From: an uncultured Alphaproteobacteria bacterium
Lineage (GTDB): Bacteria > Pseudomonadota > Alphaproteobacteria > Rickettsiales > UBA1997
Reading direction: 5' to 3'
DNA length: 10,850 nucleotides
Assembly (NCBI GenBank): GCA_903837365.1
Contig: CAILUF010000035.1
Span: forward strand, 1 to 10,850
Made by a program: the position numbers and the translations under genes. The notes beneath the pieces were generated by a model. It was given only the letters and a program-made list of their open reading frames with translations. It was not told the DNA's origin and searched no databases. How positions within the stretch are numbered: position 1 is the first letter of the stretch; every line of letters begins with the position of its first letter. Below are positions 1 through 9,095 of the stretch, piece by piece.

Positions 1-967
1 CAATTCTAGCCAATAAATCTGCGGATTCTTTTTTGGTTTGTAAAGCAAGTTTTGCGCCAAGTTTTACAGCTTCCTCAAGATTAACTTTACATGATCCAGA
101 TGCTTCGTAAAAACTTTGGCCATCATAATCGATGATCATGGTTTTTAAGTGTAATTTTTTATTTTTTATTTCAGCGTAAACGCTAACCGGAGTAGTGCAA
201 GATGCACCTAACTCGCGAAGAAAAGATCTCTCACTTTTAATGCAAATTTGCGTATCGCAATGATTTATTTTGCTAATAATTTCAATAATTTTTTGATCAT
301 TTTTGCGAAGCTGAATTGCCAGAGCTCCTTGACCTCCTGACGGAGGCATTTGCTCAAGAGAAAGTGGCGATTTAATCAACTGATTTTTAGCAAGACGTTC
401 TAAACCAGAAATCGCCAAAATAGTAGCATCAACGATTTCATCATCAAAAACTTTACGTAATCTCGTATCAACATTGCCACGAAAATTAACAATTTTTAAA
501 TCACGACGTTGACGTAAAATTAGCGCTGCACGTCTCGGCGAAGAAGTTCCGATCACCGCATTTTTGGGAAGTTTATCAATGCTTGAAAATTTTTTTGAAA
601 TTAGGCAATCGCGAGGATCAAGACGTTGTGTAAAAGCGCAAATCTCTGTTGCTGGATCAATAATCGGAGGAACATCTTTTGCAGAGTGAATCGCTATGTC
701 AATTTTATTTTCCAATAAAGCTTCCTCAAGTTCTTTTATAAAAAGACCTTTTCCGCCAAATTCAGCAAGATTGCGATCCTGAATTTTATCACCTGACGTG
801 GCGATGGGAATAATCTCGATTTTAATTTTTGGAAAATGATCGGCAATTAATAGATGAACTTCTGCTACTTGCGTAAGCGCTAAATTACTGGTGCGGGTAC
901 CGATTCGAATAGTATGGATGTTGTTATTTTGTGAATGATGCTCAAAAGAAGAGCTGATGGCTGTCAT
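1..967 (-). CDS. hemC: Porphobilinogen deaminase (hydroxymethylbilane synthase), C-terminus cut by window edge
   Basis: HemC polymerises four porphobilinogen units into hydroxymethylbilane, the third committed step of heme synthesis, in the cytoplasm. The 322 codons in the window read through without interruption. Visible motifs are GTRTSNLALTQ near residues 24-33, GGKGLFIKELEEALL at about 71-85, HSAKDVP at 94-100 (D98 matches the catalytic aspartate), GTSSPRRAA at 140-148, FRGNVDTRL at 162-170 and PPSGGQGALAIQLR at 208-221. C257, in LGASCTTP, is the cysteine that anchors the dipyrromethane cofactor. The ATG at 967 is the first in frame after an upstream stop near position 1000. No Shine-Dalgarno site is visible. 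Only the last part of the C-terminal domain is missing. It is not linked to hemA, which is about 8 kb away on the same strand. Confidence 0.96.
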   Translation of the reverse strand, partial: MTAISSSFEHHSQNNNIHTIRIGTRTSNLALTQVAEVHLLIADHFPKIKIEIIPIATSGDKIQDRNLAEFGGKGLFIKELEEALLENKIDIAIHSAKDVPPIIDPATEICAFTQRLDPRDCLISKKFSSIDKLPKNAVIGTSSPRRAALILRQRRDLKIVNFRGNVDTRLRKVFDDEIVDATILAISGLERLAKNQLIKSPLSLEQMPPSGGQGALAIQLRKNDQKIIEIISKINHCDTQICIKSERSFLRELGASCTTPVSVYAEIKNKKLHLKTMIIDYDGQSFYEASGSCKVNLEEAVKLGAKLALQTKKESADLLARI

Positions 968-1228
968 CGCTTTTAAATTCGTTTCAATAAAGAATTTTTA
1001 ATAAGAAATTTTAAATAAAATTTTTAAAATTGCCTAAATATCCAAAATTAAAAGTAATTAAAGAAAAACTATTTTAATTAACAATTAGTAAAAACAAACA
1101 AGTTTTGATGTTTTAAAAATTAAATAACAAAAGAGTTAAAAATTATATAAGTTAATAATAAAGAATTTTTCTATAACTAAATTAAAGCCAACCCTTTAAA
1201 ATTAACTCTCCAAGACTAATCGATAAAA
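968..1228. other. AT-rich gap between rpmJ and hemC
   Basis: About 260 bases with no credible reading frame, tRNA or strong hairpin. On the minus strand there is a TATAAT-like string inside a TTATATAATT stretch near 1150, which could serve hemC, but no convincing -35 box sits at the right distance. I see nothing else that can be supported. Confidence 0.5.
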
Positions 1229-1354
1229 TTAACCTTGTCTAGCTTTAAAGCGTGGATTAGTTTTATTTATTACATAAAGACGACCTTTTCTACGCACAAC
1301 TTTACAATTTTTGTCTCTTTTTTTTGCTGATTTCAGCGAATTAAAAATTTTCAT
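1229..1354 (-). CDS. rpmJ: 50S ribosomal protein L36
   Basis: This is a 41-residue basic protein of the large ribosomal subunit. It begins [16 protein letters not shown] and ends [13 protein letters not shown], with [11 protein letters not shown] in the middle, a pattern typical of the alphaproteobacterial L36. Only one cysteine is present (residue 20), so the four-ligand zinc site of the zinc-binding L36 form is absent. That is normal for this subtype. The ATG at 1354 is preceded by a clear GAGAGG site at a 5-base spacing. The gene stands alone, away from the ribosomal protein operons, as rpmJ often does in Alphaproteobacteria. It has a separate leader with a stem-loop. Confidence 0.96.
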   Translation of the reverse strand: MKIFNSLKSAKKRDKNCKVVRRKGRLYVINKTNPRFKARQG

Positions 1355-1359
1355 TCTAA

Positions 1360-1365
1360 CCTCTC
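1360..1365 (-). promoter_or_regulatory. Shine-Dalgarno site of rpmJ
   Basis: GAGAGG on the minus strand, 5 bases before the rpmJ ATG. It is one of only two strong ribosome binding sites I can see in the window, the other being that of mreB. It fixes the rpmJ start. Confidence 0.8.
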
Positions 1366-1396
1366 GGGATTTTATTATTAAATTTTCTATAACTAG

Positions 1397-1421
1397 TTTA
1401 GCCTACAATTTCAAGGCTAAA
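1397..1421 (-). promoter_or_regulatory. Stem-loop in the rpmJ leader
   Basis: Perfect 8-bp inverted repeat: TTTAGCCT (1397-1404) and AGGCTAAA (1414-1421), with a 9-base loop. No U-run follows on either strand, so it is not an intrinsic terminator. If the TATAAT at 1434-1439 is the rpmJ -10 box, the hairpin lies just inside the transcript start. It could be a stabilising 5' hairpin, an operator or a translational control element. Its function is unknown. Confidence 0.5.
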
Positions 1422-1433
1422 TAACATTTTGAA

Positions 1434-1439
1434 ATTATA
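1434..1439 (-). promoter_or_regulatory. Candidate -10 box for rpmJ
   Basis: A perfect TATAAT on the minus strand, about 80 bases before the rpmJ ATG. The hexamer 17 bases upstream does not resemble TTGACA, so support rests on the -10 box and position only. In DNA this AT-rich, such hexamers also occur by chance. Confidence 0.35.
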
Positions 1440-1564
1440 AACTCATTATTTCATGATTAACTACCAAAAAATAAGCACCTAAATTTTCAACTGTTAAAAT
1501 AAGAAAAACAAATTTAATTTATAAAAACAAAATGTCAAATTTATATTTTTTTTTAATCGTTTAA

Positions 1565-2755
1565 TTAACGATCTACTTCTCCAAAAACAATATCTTGCGT
1601 TGATATAACTGTAACGACATCCGCTAATAAATGACCCTTAACCATAAATTCTAAACCTTGCAAGTGAGCAAATCCAGGAGCGCGAACTCTACAGCGATGC
1701 GGTTTGCTAGAGCCATCTGCAATTACATAAACACCAAATTCACCTTTCGGAGCTTCAACGCAACCATAAGCTTCGCCAGCTTTAACGTGATAACCTTCGG
1801 TAAATAATTTGAAATGATTAATTAAACTTTCCATTGAGTGCTTCATGTCAGATCTTTTTGGTGGGGAGATTTTAGGATCGTTACAAAAAACCTCGCCTTC
1901 TGGCATTAATACTAAGCATTGTTTGATTATTTTTAACGATTCATACATTTCATAAACGCGAATCAAATAGCGATCATAAGAATCACCATTTTTGCCAATT
2001 GGAATATCAAAATCAAGTTCACCATAAATTTCATAAGGCTGGCTTTTACGAAGATCCCAGGCGATACCCGATCCTCTAATCATCGGTCCAGAAAATCCCC
2101 AATCAAGAGCTTGCTGTTTTGAAACTATTCCAATATCAACCATTCTTTGTTTGAAGATTCGATTATCGGTAAGAAGGGTTTCCATATCTTGAATTTTGCT
2201 AATAAATTCTTCGGCAAATTTGGCAATTTCCTCAACTAATCCTGCTGGTAAATCTTGATGAACTCCACCTGGACGAATATAGGCCGAATGCATACGCGAA
2301 CCAGAAACTTTTTCGTAAAATCCCATCATTTTTTCTCGTTCTTCAAACATCCATAAAAGCGGTGTCATCGCACCAACATCTAGAGCTTGAGTAGTTATTG
2401 CCATGATGTGATTTAATAGACGCGTAATTTCAGAAAATAATACGCGAATAAATTGAGCGCGACGCGGAATTTTACAACCTAAAAGTTTTTCAACAGCTAA
2501 AGCGTAGGCATGCTCTTGGCACATTGGCGAAACATAATCAAGACGATCAAAATACGGAACCGCTTGTAAATAAGTTTTATACTCAATGAGTTTTTCAGTA
2601 CCGCGATGAAGTAAGCCAATATGCGGATCGGCACGTGTAATTACCTCGCCATTCATTTCTAAAATCAAACGAAGAACACCGTGAGCTGCAGGATGTTGCG
2701 GTCCAAAATTAATGGTGATATTTTTATCGTTTGTTGTATTAGTAAGGTTCGACAC
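1565..2755 (-). CDS. nuoD: NADH-quinone oxidoreductase subunit D (49-kDa subunit of complex I)
   Basis: NuoD sits in the peripheral arm of complex I and forms much of the quinone-binding pocket at the membrane interface. The protein has 396 residues, full length for the family. It shows [11 protein letters not shown] at 18-27, [20 protein letters not shown] at 43-62, FDRLDYVS at 69-76, [11 protein letters not shown] at 109-119, DVGAMTP at 126-132, [10 protein letters not shown] at 161-170 and the C-terminal FGEVDR. H25 and Y74 align with the quinone-contacting histidine and tyrosine of the mitochondrial 49-kDa protein. The start is GTG at 2755. An in-frame stop lies only four codons upstream and the next ATG falls after the conserved N-terminal motif, so GTG is effectively forced. 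No Shine-Dalgarno is visible. Neither nuoC nor nuoE is adjacent, so the usual nuo operon is broken here. Confidence 0.97.
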   Translation of the reverse strand: MSNLTNTTNDKNITINFGPQHPAAHGVLRLILEMNGEVITRADPHIGLLHRGTEKLIEYKTYLQAVPYFDRLDYVSPMCQEHAYALAVEKLLGCKIPRRAQFIRVLFSEITRLLNHIMAITTQALDVGAMTPLLWMFEEREKMMGFYEKVSGSRMHSAYIRPGGVHQDLPAGLVEEIAKFAEEFISKIQDMETLLTDNRIFKQRMVDIGIVSKQQALDWGFSGPMIRGSGIAWDLRKSQPYEIYGELDFDIPIGKNGDSYDRYLIRVYEMYESLKIIKQCLVLMPEGEVFCNDPKISPPKRSDMKHSMESLINHFKLFTEGYHVKAGEAYGCVEAPKGEFGVYVIADGSSKPHRCRVRAPGFAHLQGLEFMVKGHLLADVVTVISTQDIVFGEVDR

Positions 2756-2916
2756 GGTAAATGATTAAATTTAAATAATGAAAAAAATAAAATTATTATT
2801 CAATTTTTAAATATCTGCAAAAAAAACTCAATATTAATTTTTGATATTTTTTTAAAAAATTTTCAAAAGCGAATTCAAAAAAATTTTTTAAATAGTTAAA
2901 AAAATATTTAGTTAAA

Positions 2917-2941
2917 ATTAGTTACTTAATTAAAAACTAAT
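2917..2941 (-). terminator. Weak candidate terminator after the LD-carboxypeptidase gene
   Basis: On the minus strand, ATTAGTT and AACTAAT form a 7-bp, almost all A-U stem with an 11-base loop, starting about 6 bases after the stop codon and followed by a short T-run. The stem is weak, and such repeats arise by chance in AT-rich DNA. Confidence 0.3.
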
Positions 2942-2946
2942 AATTA

Positions 2947-3882
2947 CTAACTGAAAATATTAGCTATTGATTGTTCCAATTTATTATTAGTTATTATTGC
3001 TTTTAATCCAATTGCGATTGGCATCATGTCAACAGAATGTCCAAGGCATAGTGATTTTTCTTGAAAGACTGGAATATCGATGGTTTTTTCAATAAATTTA
3101 TCAATAGCAATTTTAATATTATCACTCTTTGGCGAGCCGTGATTATTGCCTTGCATAAAGTTTCCAAGAATAATTGCTAGAGGTTTGCGGTGTGATTCTT
3201 TGATGATTGTGGAAATTTGTTGGAAATAGCGATCAAGACGCTCACCATCTTCACCTTCATCTTCCAAAAACAAAATCTTTTGATGCCAATTAATTTGATT
3301 TTTGGTAGCAAAATTTCCGGCAATAACACTCACGCATCCACCAACAATTTCGCCATTAATCTCGTTAAAATTATGATTTTTAAGATTAATTAATTCATAA
3401 TCAAATTTATTTTTTTTACCAGAAATTACATCGAGAATTGTTTGAATAGAATGTGGCGAAACCATATCCATCGCACATTGCACAAGCATCGGTGCACAAA
3501 TTGTTGGAATTTGAAATTGTTGATTTAGAAAAATACTTATCGAAGCAATATCGCTAAAACCAATAAAAATCTTAGGAATTTTTGGTTTAGGCATTGATGT
3601 TAAAAATTCTAAAATTTCTGCACTACCATATCCACCGCGACTGCACCAAATTATTTTTGAGTGCGAATTTCCCCAGGCGTTTTGAAATTGTTGAAAACGA
3701 TATTTGGGGTTAATAGTTGTGAATTCATGATTATTTTTGTTCTTTATTGTTGTGTTATCCTCAAGAAAAATATTTGCACGTAAATGATTTTTTGTTAAAA
3801 AATCTTTGATGGCATTAATCTCCATAGTAGTGCAGGGAGTACCCAGCGAAACAACTTCGATAAGATTATTATTTGTTAACAT
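2947..3882 (-). CDS. ldcA: LD-carboxypeptidase, peptidase family S66 (murein tetrapeptide carboxypeptidase)
   Basis: Family S66 enzymes remove the terminal D-alanine from murein tetrapeptides during cytoplasmic cell-wall recycling. The protein has 311 residues, close to E. coli LdcA. SRGGYGS (81-87) is the family's glycine-rich motif. A Ser-Glu-His triad can be assigned as S110 in IGFSDI, E207 in LFLEDEGE and H282 in LGHSVDMMPIAIG. The N-terminus has VVSLGTPC where the family usually has a similar strand-turn. No signal peptide is evident, in line with a cytoplasmic recycling role. The ATG at 3882 lacks a Shine-Dalgarno site. The gene is divergent from leuA across a 110-bp gap. The family also includes microcin-C immunity proteins (MccF), but the wall-recycling role is more likely in this housekeeping context. 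The symbol rests on family resemblance. Confidence 0.88.
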   Translation of the reverse strand: MLTNNNLIEVVSLGTPCTTMEINAIKDFLTKNHLRANIFLEDNTTIKNKNNHEFTTINPKYRFQQFQNAWGNSHSKIIWCSRGGYGSAEILEFLTSMPKPKIPKIFIGFSDIASISIFLNQQFQIPTICAPMLVQCAMDMVSPHSIQTILDVISGKKNKFDYELINLKNHNFNEINGEIVGGCVSVIAGNFATKNQINWHQKILFLEDEGEDGERLDRYFQQISTIIKESHRKPLAIILGNFMQGNNHGSPKSDNIKIAIDKFIEKTIDIPVFQEKSLCLGHSVDMMPIAIGLKAIITNNKLEQSIANIFS

Positions 3883-3898
3883 TTTTTAAAATTTTAAA

Positions 3899-3927
3899 TT
3901 GCATTTGATCAAGTAAACTTTTAAAAT
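3899..3927 (+). promoter_or_regulatory. Candidate sigma-70-like promoter for leuA
   Basis: TTGCAT (3899-3904) and TAAAAT (3922-3927) are exactly 17 bases apart. The first matches 3 of 6 positions of the -35 consensus and the second 5 of 6 of the -10. This predicts a start near 3934, about 60 bases before the leuA ATG and at the left edge of the dyad at 3931-3958. The assignment is tentative. Confidence 0.35.
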
Positions 3928-3930
3928 TGG

Positions 3931-3958
3931 ATTTAGTTGCGAATTTTTGCAACTAAAT
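3931..3958 (+). promoter_or_regulatory. Perfect 10-bp stem-loop with U-run upstream of leuA
   Basis: ATTTAGTTGC (3931-3940) and GCAACTAAAT (3949-3958) are perfect inverted repeats with an 8-base loop, followed on the plus strand by further Ts to 3963. The orientation is that of an intrinsic terminator reading toward leuA, yet no plus-strand gene lies upstream. It is therefore either an attenuator-like element or an operator dyad overlapping the leuA transcription start. No leucine-rich leader peptide is evident. The only tiny frame upstream is TTG-CAT-TTG-ATC-AAG-TAA, which is too slight to count. Confidence 0.5.
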
Positions 3959-3992
3959 TTTTTAAAATTAATGAAATTTTTTTTGTTAATAA

Positions 3993-6568
<2,576 letters not shown>

Positions 6569-6612
6569 TCAAGAGCTATTTTCAATAAAATTATTTCTAA
6601 CAAAATAAAGCC

Positions 6613-7452
6613 ATGAAGCAATATTTAAATTTTGGTCATAAAAAATCTAATCTGAGTATTCAGCAAAGCTTCAATTTAGTTATAAAAAAAATTGAAGTTT
6701 TACTGTTTAGTTTTTTATGCATAATATGCATTATTGCTTCAAAAATAAGTGAAGATTTTTCTAAAGAAGTATCTTTTATTTTTGTTGGTATTTCTACACC
6801 AATTGTTGAAACAATCTCATTTCCATTTAATTCTACAATCGGTATTTTAACTGATTTTAGCGATCTAGTCAAAGCTAAAAAAGAAAATGTTATATTGAAA
6901 GCGGAGTTGCAAAAAATGCGCTCCTATTACATTTCAACCTTGAATACTTATCAAGAAAATAAAGATTTAAAACAAGCGTTAAATTTTGTAAAAGATAAAT
7001 CAACTAACTATCGAGTTGCCCAAGTAATTGGCTGGTCGCATCAATTATTCAACAATAATGTTATCATTGATGCTGGAACTAATCGAGGAATTAGAGAAGG
7101 TAACATAGTGGTTGGCGATATTGGGGTTGTAGGTAGAATAGAGCATGTTGAAAAAACCAGATCACGTTTAATTTTAATCAATGATTCAACATCGCGAATT
7201 CCAGTGATGATTTCCAATGCTAGAGTTCGCGGAATTTTAGTTGGCAATAATAGCAATTTGATGGAAATAATATATTCTTCAAAGGGTAAAGAAATCGAAG
7301 TTGGTGACATGGTTTATACTTCGGGAGATGGCGATACGCTTCCTTCGGGATTATTTATCGGCCGTATTAAGAAAGTTGAAAATAATGTTATTTTGGTGTC
7401 GATGGTTGAAGATATTGCAAATCTTAATTTTGTAACAATTATTGATTATTAA
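6613..7452 (+). CDS. mreC: Rod shape-determining protein MreC
   Basis: MreC is a bitopic inner-membrane protein that links MreB filaments to periplasmic penicillin-binding proteins. The 279-residue protein has a short cytoplasmic N-terminus, one membrane helix at about 27-44 (rich in L, F, I and C), a coiled coil at about 84-125 and the two beta-barrel lobes typical of MreC from about 132 onward. VIIDAGTNRGIREGNIVVGD (150-169), GVVGRIEHV (171-179), SRLILINDSTSRIPV (184-198) and GDTLPSGLFIGRI (240s-250s) are characteristic. There is no long proline-rich tail, so it is on the short side for the family. No mreD, PBP2 (mrdA) or rodA follows. The next gene is hdaA on the opposite strand, 6 bases away. 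The ATG at 6613 has no clear Shine-Dalgarno. Confidence 0.94.
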   Translation: MKQYLNFGHKKSNLSIQQSFNLVIKKIEVLLFSFLCIICIIASKISEDFSKEVSFIFVGISTPIVETISFPFNSTIGILTDFSDLVKAKKENVILKAELQKMRSYYISTLNTYQENKDLKQALNFVKDKSTNYRVAQVIGWSHQLFNNNVIIDAGTNRGIREGNIVVGDIGVVGRIEHVEKTRSRLILINDSTSRIPVMISNARVRGILVGNNSNLMEIIYSSKGKEIEVGDMVYTSGDGDTLPSGLFIGRIKKVENNVILVSMVEDIANLNFVTIIDY

Positions 7453-7458
7453 CTAATA

Positions 7459-8133
7459 TTAATCGTTATTGTTGAAAATTTTAGCAATATTATTTTTTGA
7501 TATTTTTTCACCATTTTCAATATAAAAAAAATTAATTTTTTTAATGATTGATTCAATTGCAAGGTAACTCCTTGTTGAATTGGCAATTATATCGTCAATA
7601 AGATCTCCAGATAGTTTGATTTGCTGTTGACTAAGCTGATTAGAAATTAGTATTTTCATGGTTTCAACACTGGGATTTTTTATTTCAGTTGCAAAGATAT
7701 TTTTTAATCTAGAGTTTAAGTCCTTAAGACTGAATTTACGCTGATTATCATCGGCGAGAAGCAAAAAAACACGTGCTTCGCTAGCACTATTAATCAATGA
7801 TAAAATTCTCTCTTCTTCAGTAATTTGCGAGTAATCATCAACAATAAAAAATTTGTTATTGGTAAAAATATTAAGCGGATTACTATCGTTTAAAATTTGC
7901 TTATCGATAAATTCGGCATGATATTTTTTTGCAAAAATATTTAGCAAGTGAGTTTTGCCGCAATTTTGTTCGCCCTTGAGAATCATGATTGGAAACTGCG
8001 TTGAGCCAAAATCATCTTGATTAAAAAATTTTTCTAAAAATTTATAAGCTGAAGAATTTTCAGGAGTTAAAATAAAATTTTTCTCTGTGAATTTTTCTTG
8101 ATTTTGATTTGTAAAAGAGAAGCTAAGTTGCAC
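7459..8133 (-). CDS. hdaA: DnaA-related AAA+ regulator of replication initiation (HdaA/Hda type)
   Basis: Hda-family proteins bind the DNA polymerase sliding clamp and stimulate ATP hydrolysis by DnaA, which prevents re-initiation. The protein has 224 residues and only the AAA+ part of DnaA, without a DNA-binding domain IV. The N-terminal QLSFSF (2-7) fits the clamp-binding motif expected at that place. Walker A is GEQNCGKT (54-61) and Walker B is FFIVDD (95-100). The DLNSRL box (138-143) has a candidate arginine finger at R142, and R188 in STRSYLAIE is a candidate sensor-2 residue. The start is GTG at 8133. The frame is open for about 12 codons upstream but contains no ATG, and GTG places the clamp motif at the extreme N-terminus. 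No Shine-Dalgarno is visible. It converges with mreC, with 6 bases between the genes. Confidence 0.88.
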   Translation of the reverse strand: MQLSFSFTNQNQEKFTEKNFILTPENSSAYKFLEKFFNQDDFGSTQFPIMILKGEQNCGKTHLLNIFAKKYHAEFIDKQILNDSNPLNIFTNNKFFIVDDYSQITEEERILSLINSASEARVFLLLADDNQRKFSLKDLNSRLKNIFATEIKNPSVETMKILISNQLSQQQIKLSGDLIDDIIANSTRSYLAIESIIKKINFFYIENGEKISKNNIAKIFNNND

Positions 8134-8160
8134 AATAAAAGGATTTTGTTGAGTTTGCCA

Positions 8161-8198
8161 TTTTTAAAAATTACATTTTAAAAAATTACATTTTTAAA
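8161..8198. repeat. Imperfect 15-bp tandem repeat, about 2.5 copies, upstream of hdaA
   Basis: The unit is T4-5, A5-6, then TTACA. Copies lie at 8161-8175 and 8176-8190, with a partial copy at 8191-8198. It is located 28 bases upstream of the hdaA GTG, in the gatC-hdaA gap. The alternating A- and T-tracts could bend DNA near an hdaA promoter. Replication slippage in AT-rich sequence is the simpler explanation. Confidence 0.6.
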
Positions 8199-8221
8199 TA
8201 AAAATGGTATTTTAGATACCA
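8196..8221 (-). terminator. Candidate intrinsic terminator of gatC
   Basis: On the minus strand, TGGTAT (8221-8216) and ATACCA (8210-8205) form a 6-bp stem with a 5-base loop, followed by TTTTTATTT. It lies about 68 bases after the gatC stop and before hdaA. The stem is short and only a third G-C, but it has the right orientation and a proper T-run. Confidence 0.5.
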
Positions 8222-8288
8222 AATCCAAATTAATAAATTCTAGCAAGTAAATTTTCAGATTAGGTCTGGTATTAATTGCTGATTTAAA

Positions 8289-8579
8289 TTATTCGATGAC
8301 CTTTGGTACGCTAAAATAGCCATATTTAGGATCATTGGCATTTTTTAGAACTTGCTGGGCAATATTGCCATCATTGACTATATCATTATGCAAAGTTAAA
8401 CTACTTTCACAAACTGTTGTAAGTGGCGTAACCTTGGAAGTATCGATTTCATTAAGTTTATCAACCCAATCAAGAATATTGCTGATCTGGGTGCATAAAT
8501 CTTGTTGTTTTTTTTGATCAATTTCAATCATCGCCAATCGAGCAACTTTTTCAATATCTTTAGGGGTAATTTTAGCCAT
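8289..8579 (-). CDS. gatC: Aspartyl/glutamyl-tRNA(Asn/Gln) amidotransferase subunit C
   Basis: GatC is the small scaffold subunit that holds GatA and GatB together in the amidotransferase converting misacylated Glu-tRNA(Gln) or Asp-tRNA(Asn) to the correct amide. The 96 residues match the family length. Features are TPKDIEKVARLAMIEI (5-20), the ILDWVDKLNEIDTSKVTPL helix-loop (34-52), and the C-terminal GYFSVPKVIE, which resembles the conserved FxVPKVIE ending. The ATG at 8579 directly abuts the ruvX ATG on the other strand and there is no Shine-Dalgarno, because its leader would lie in ruvX coding sequence. gatA, which normally follows gatC, is not downstream. A hairpin with a T-run and then hdaA come next. 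Confidence 0.94.
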   Translation of the reverse strand: MAKITPKDIEKVARLAMIEIDQKKQQDLCTQISNILDWVDKLNEIDTSKVTPLTTVCESSLTLHNDIVNDGNIAQQVLKNANDPKYGYFSVPKVIE

Positions 8580-9095
8580 ATGACAATTACAGAATTTAAA
8601 AATTTTAAAACAAAAATAGTCGGTAAAAAATCCACTAATCTTGGGAGAATTATTTCCTTGGATGTTGGAACTAAAAGAATCGGCGTAGCAATTTGTGATG
8701 ATTCACAAACAATATCCACGCCAAAAACAATTATAAATCGCCAAAGCAACCAAAAAGATTTTGCAGTTATTTTACAAATTTTGCAAGACACAAATGCTAT
8801 TGCAATAGTGATTGGATTGCCTATCAATCTAGATGAAAGCAATAGCGCTATGTCTGAATTTGTAAAGCGTTTTGCACAAAATCTGGAGCAATTTTTGCAC
8901 GATAATTTTGAAAACTCAACTATAAAAAACGAGATAGATATTTTACTATTTGACGAGAGATATTCAAGCTTTACAGCTCGTAGTATCAATAACCATAATT
9001 TAAAAAACTTTAAGCAAAAAAAATTTCTTGATGATGTTGCATCTAGCTTGATCTTAGAGCACTTCCTGCAAAACCTTCACCAAAGCAATAACTAA
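8580..9095 (+). CDS. ruvX: YqgF/RuvX family putative nuclease (pre-16S rRNA nuclease / Holliday junction resolvase-like)
   Basis: YqgF proteins have an RNase H-like fold and act in 16S rRNA 5'-end maturation. A Holliday-junction role has also been proposed. From the ATG at 8580 the protein has 171 residues. It shows [14 protein letters not shown] (27-40) with D28, VIGLPIN (77-83), LLFDERYSS (122-130) and DDVASSLIL (151-159) with a candidate metal-binding aspartate. The frame is open 26 codons further upstream, to 8502. That extension would cover the start of gatC and has no homologous look, so 8580 is preferred. An AGGGG string 13 bases before the ATG is a poor Shine-Dalgarno candidate. The last 42 bases overlap the end of hemA on the other strand. 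Confidence 0.9.
   Translation: MTITEFKNFKTKIVGKKSTNLGRIISLDVGTKRIGVAICDDSQTISTPKTIINRQSNQKDFAVILQILQDTNAIAIVIGLPINLDESNSAMSEFVKRFAQNLEQFLHDNFENSTIKNEIDILLFDERYSSFTARSINNHNLKNFKQKKFLDDVASSLILEHFLQNLHQSNN

Noticed and set aside
1556..1572. 6-bp hairpin (ATCGTT / AACGAT) spanning the nuoD stop codon, as a nuoD terminator
   Set aside because: Read in the nuoD direction, the stem is followed by an A-run and not a T-run. The T-run is on the wrong side, so it is not an intrinsic terminator for nuoD.
7440..7475. Shared bidirectional terminator between mreC and hdaA
   Set aside because: Only a weak 5-bp A-T dyad is present and the intergenic gap is 6 bases. I cannot support a terminator here, so the convergent transcripts may simply overlap.
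8502..8579. Upstream extension of ruvX by 26 codons
   Set aside because: The extension would overlap the N-terminal coding region of gatC completely and has no similarity to known YqgF N-termini. The ATG at 8580 gives a normal length.
8528..8989. Long antisense reading frame across ruvX and the start of gatC
   Set aside because: It lies opposite a well-conserved YqgF gene, has no recognisable motif and crosses the true gatC start. It is a shadow of the real coding strand.
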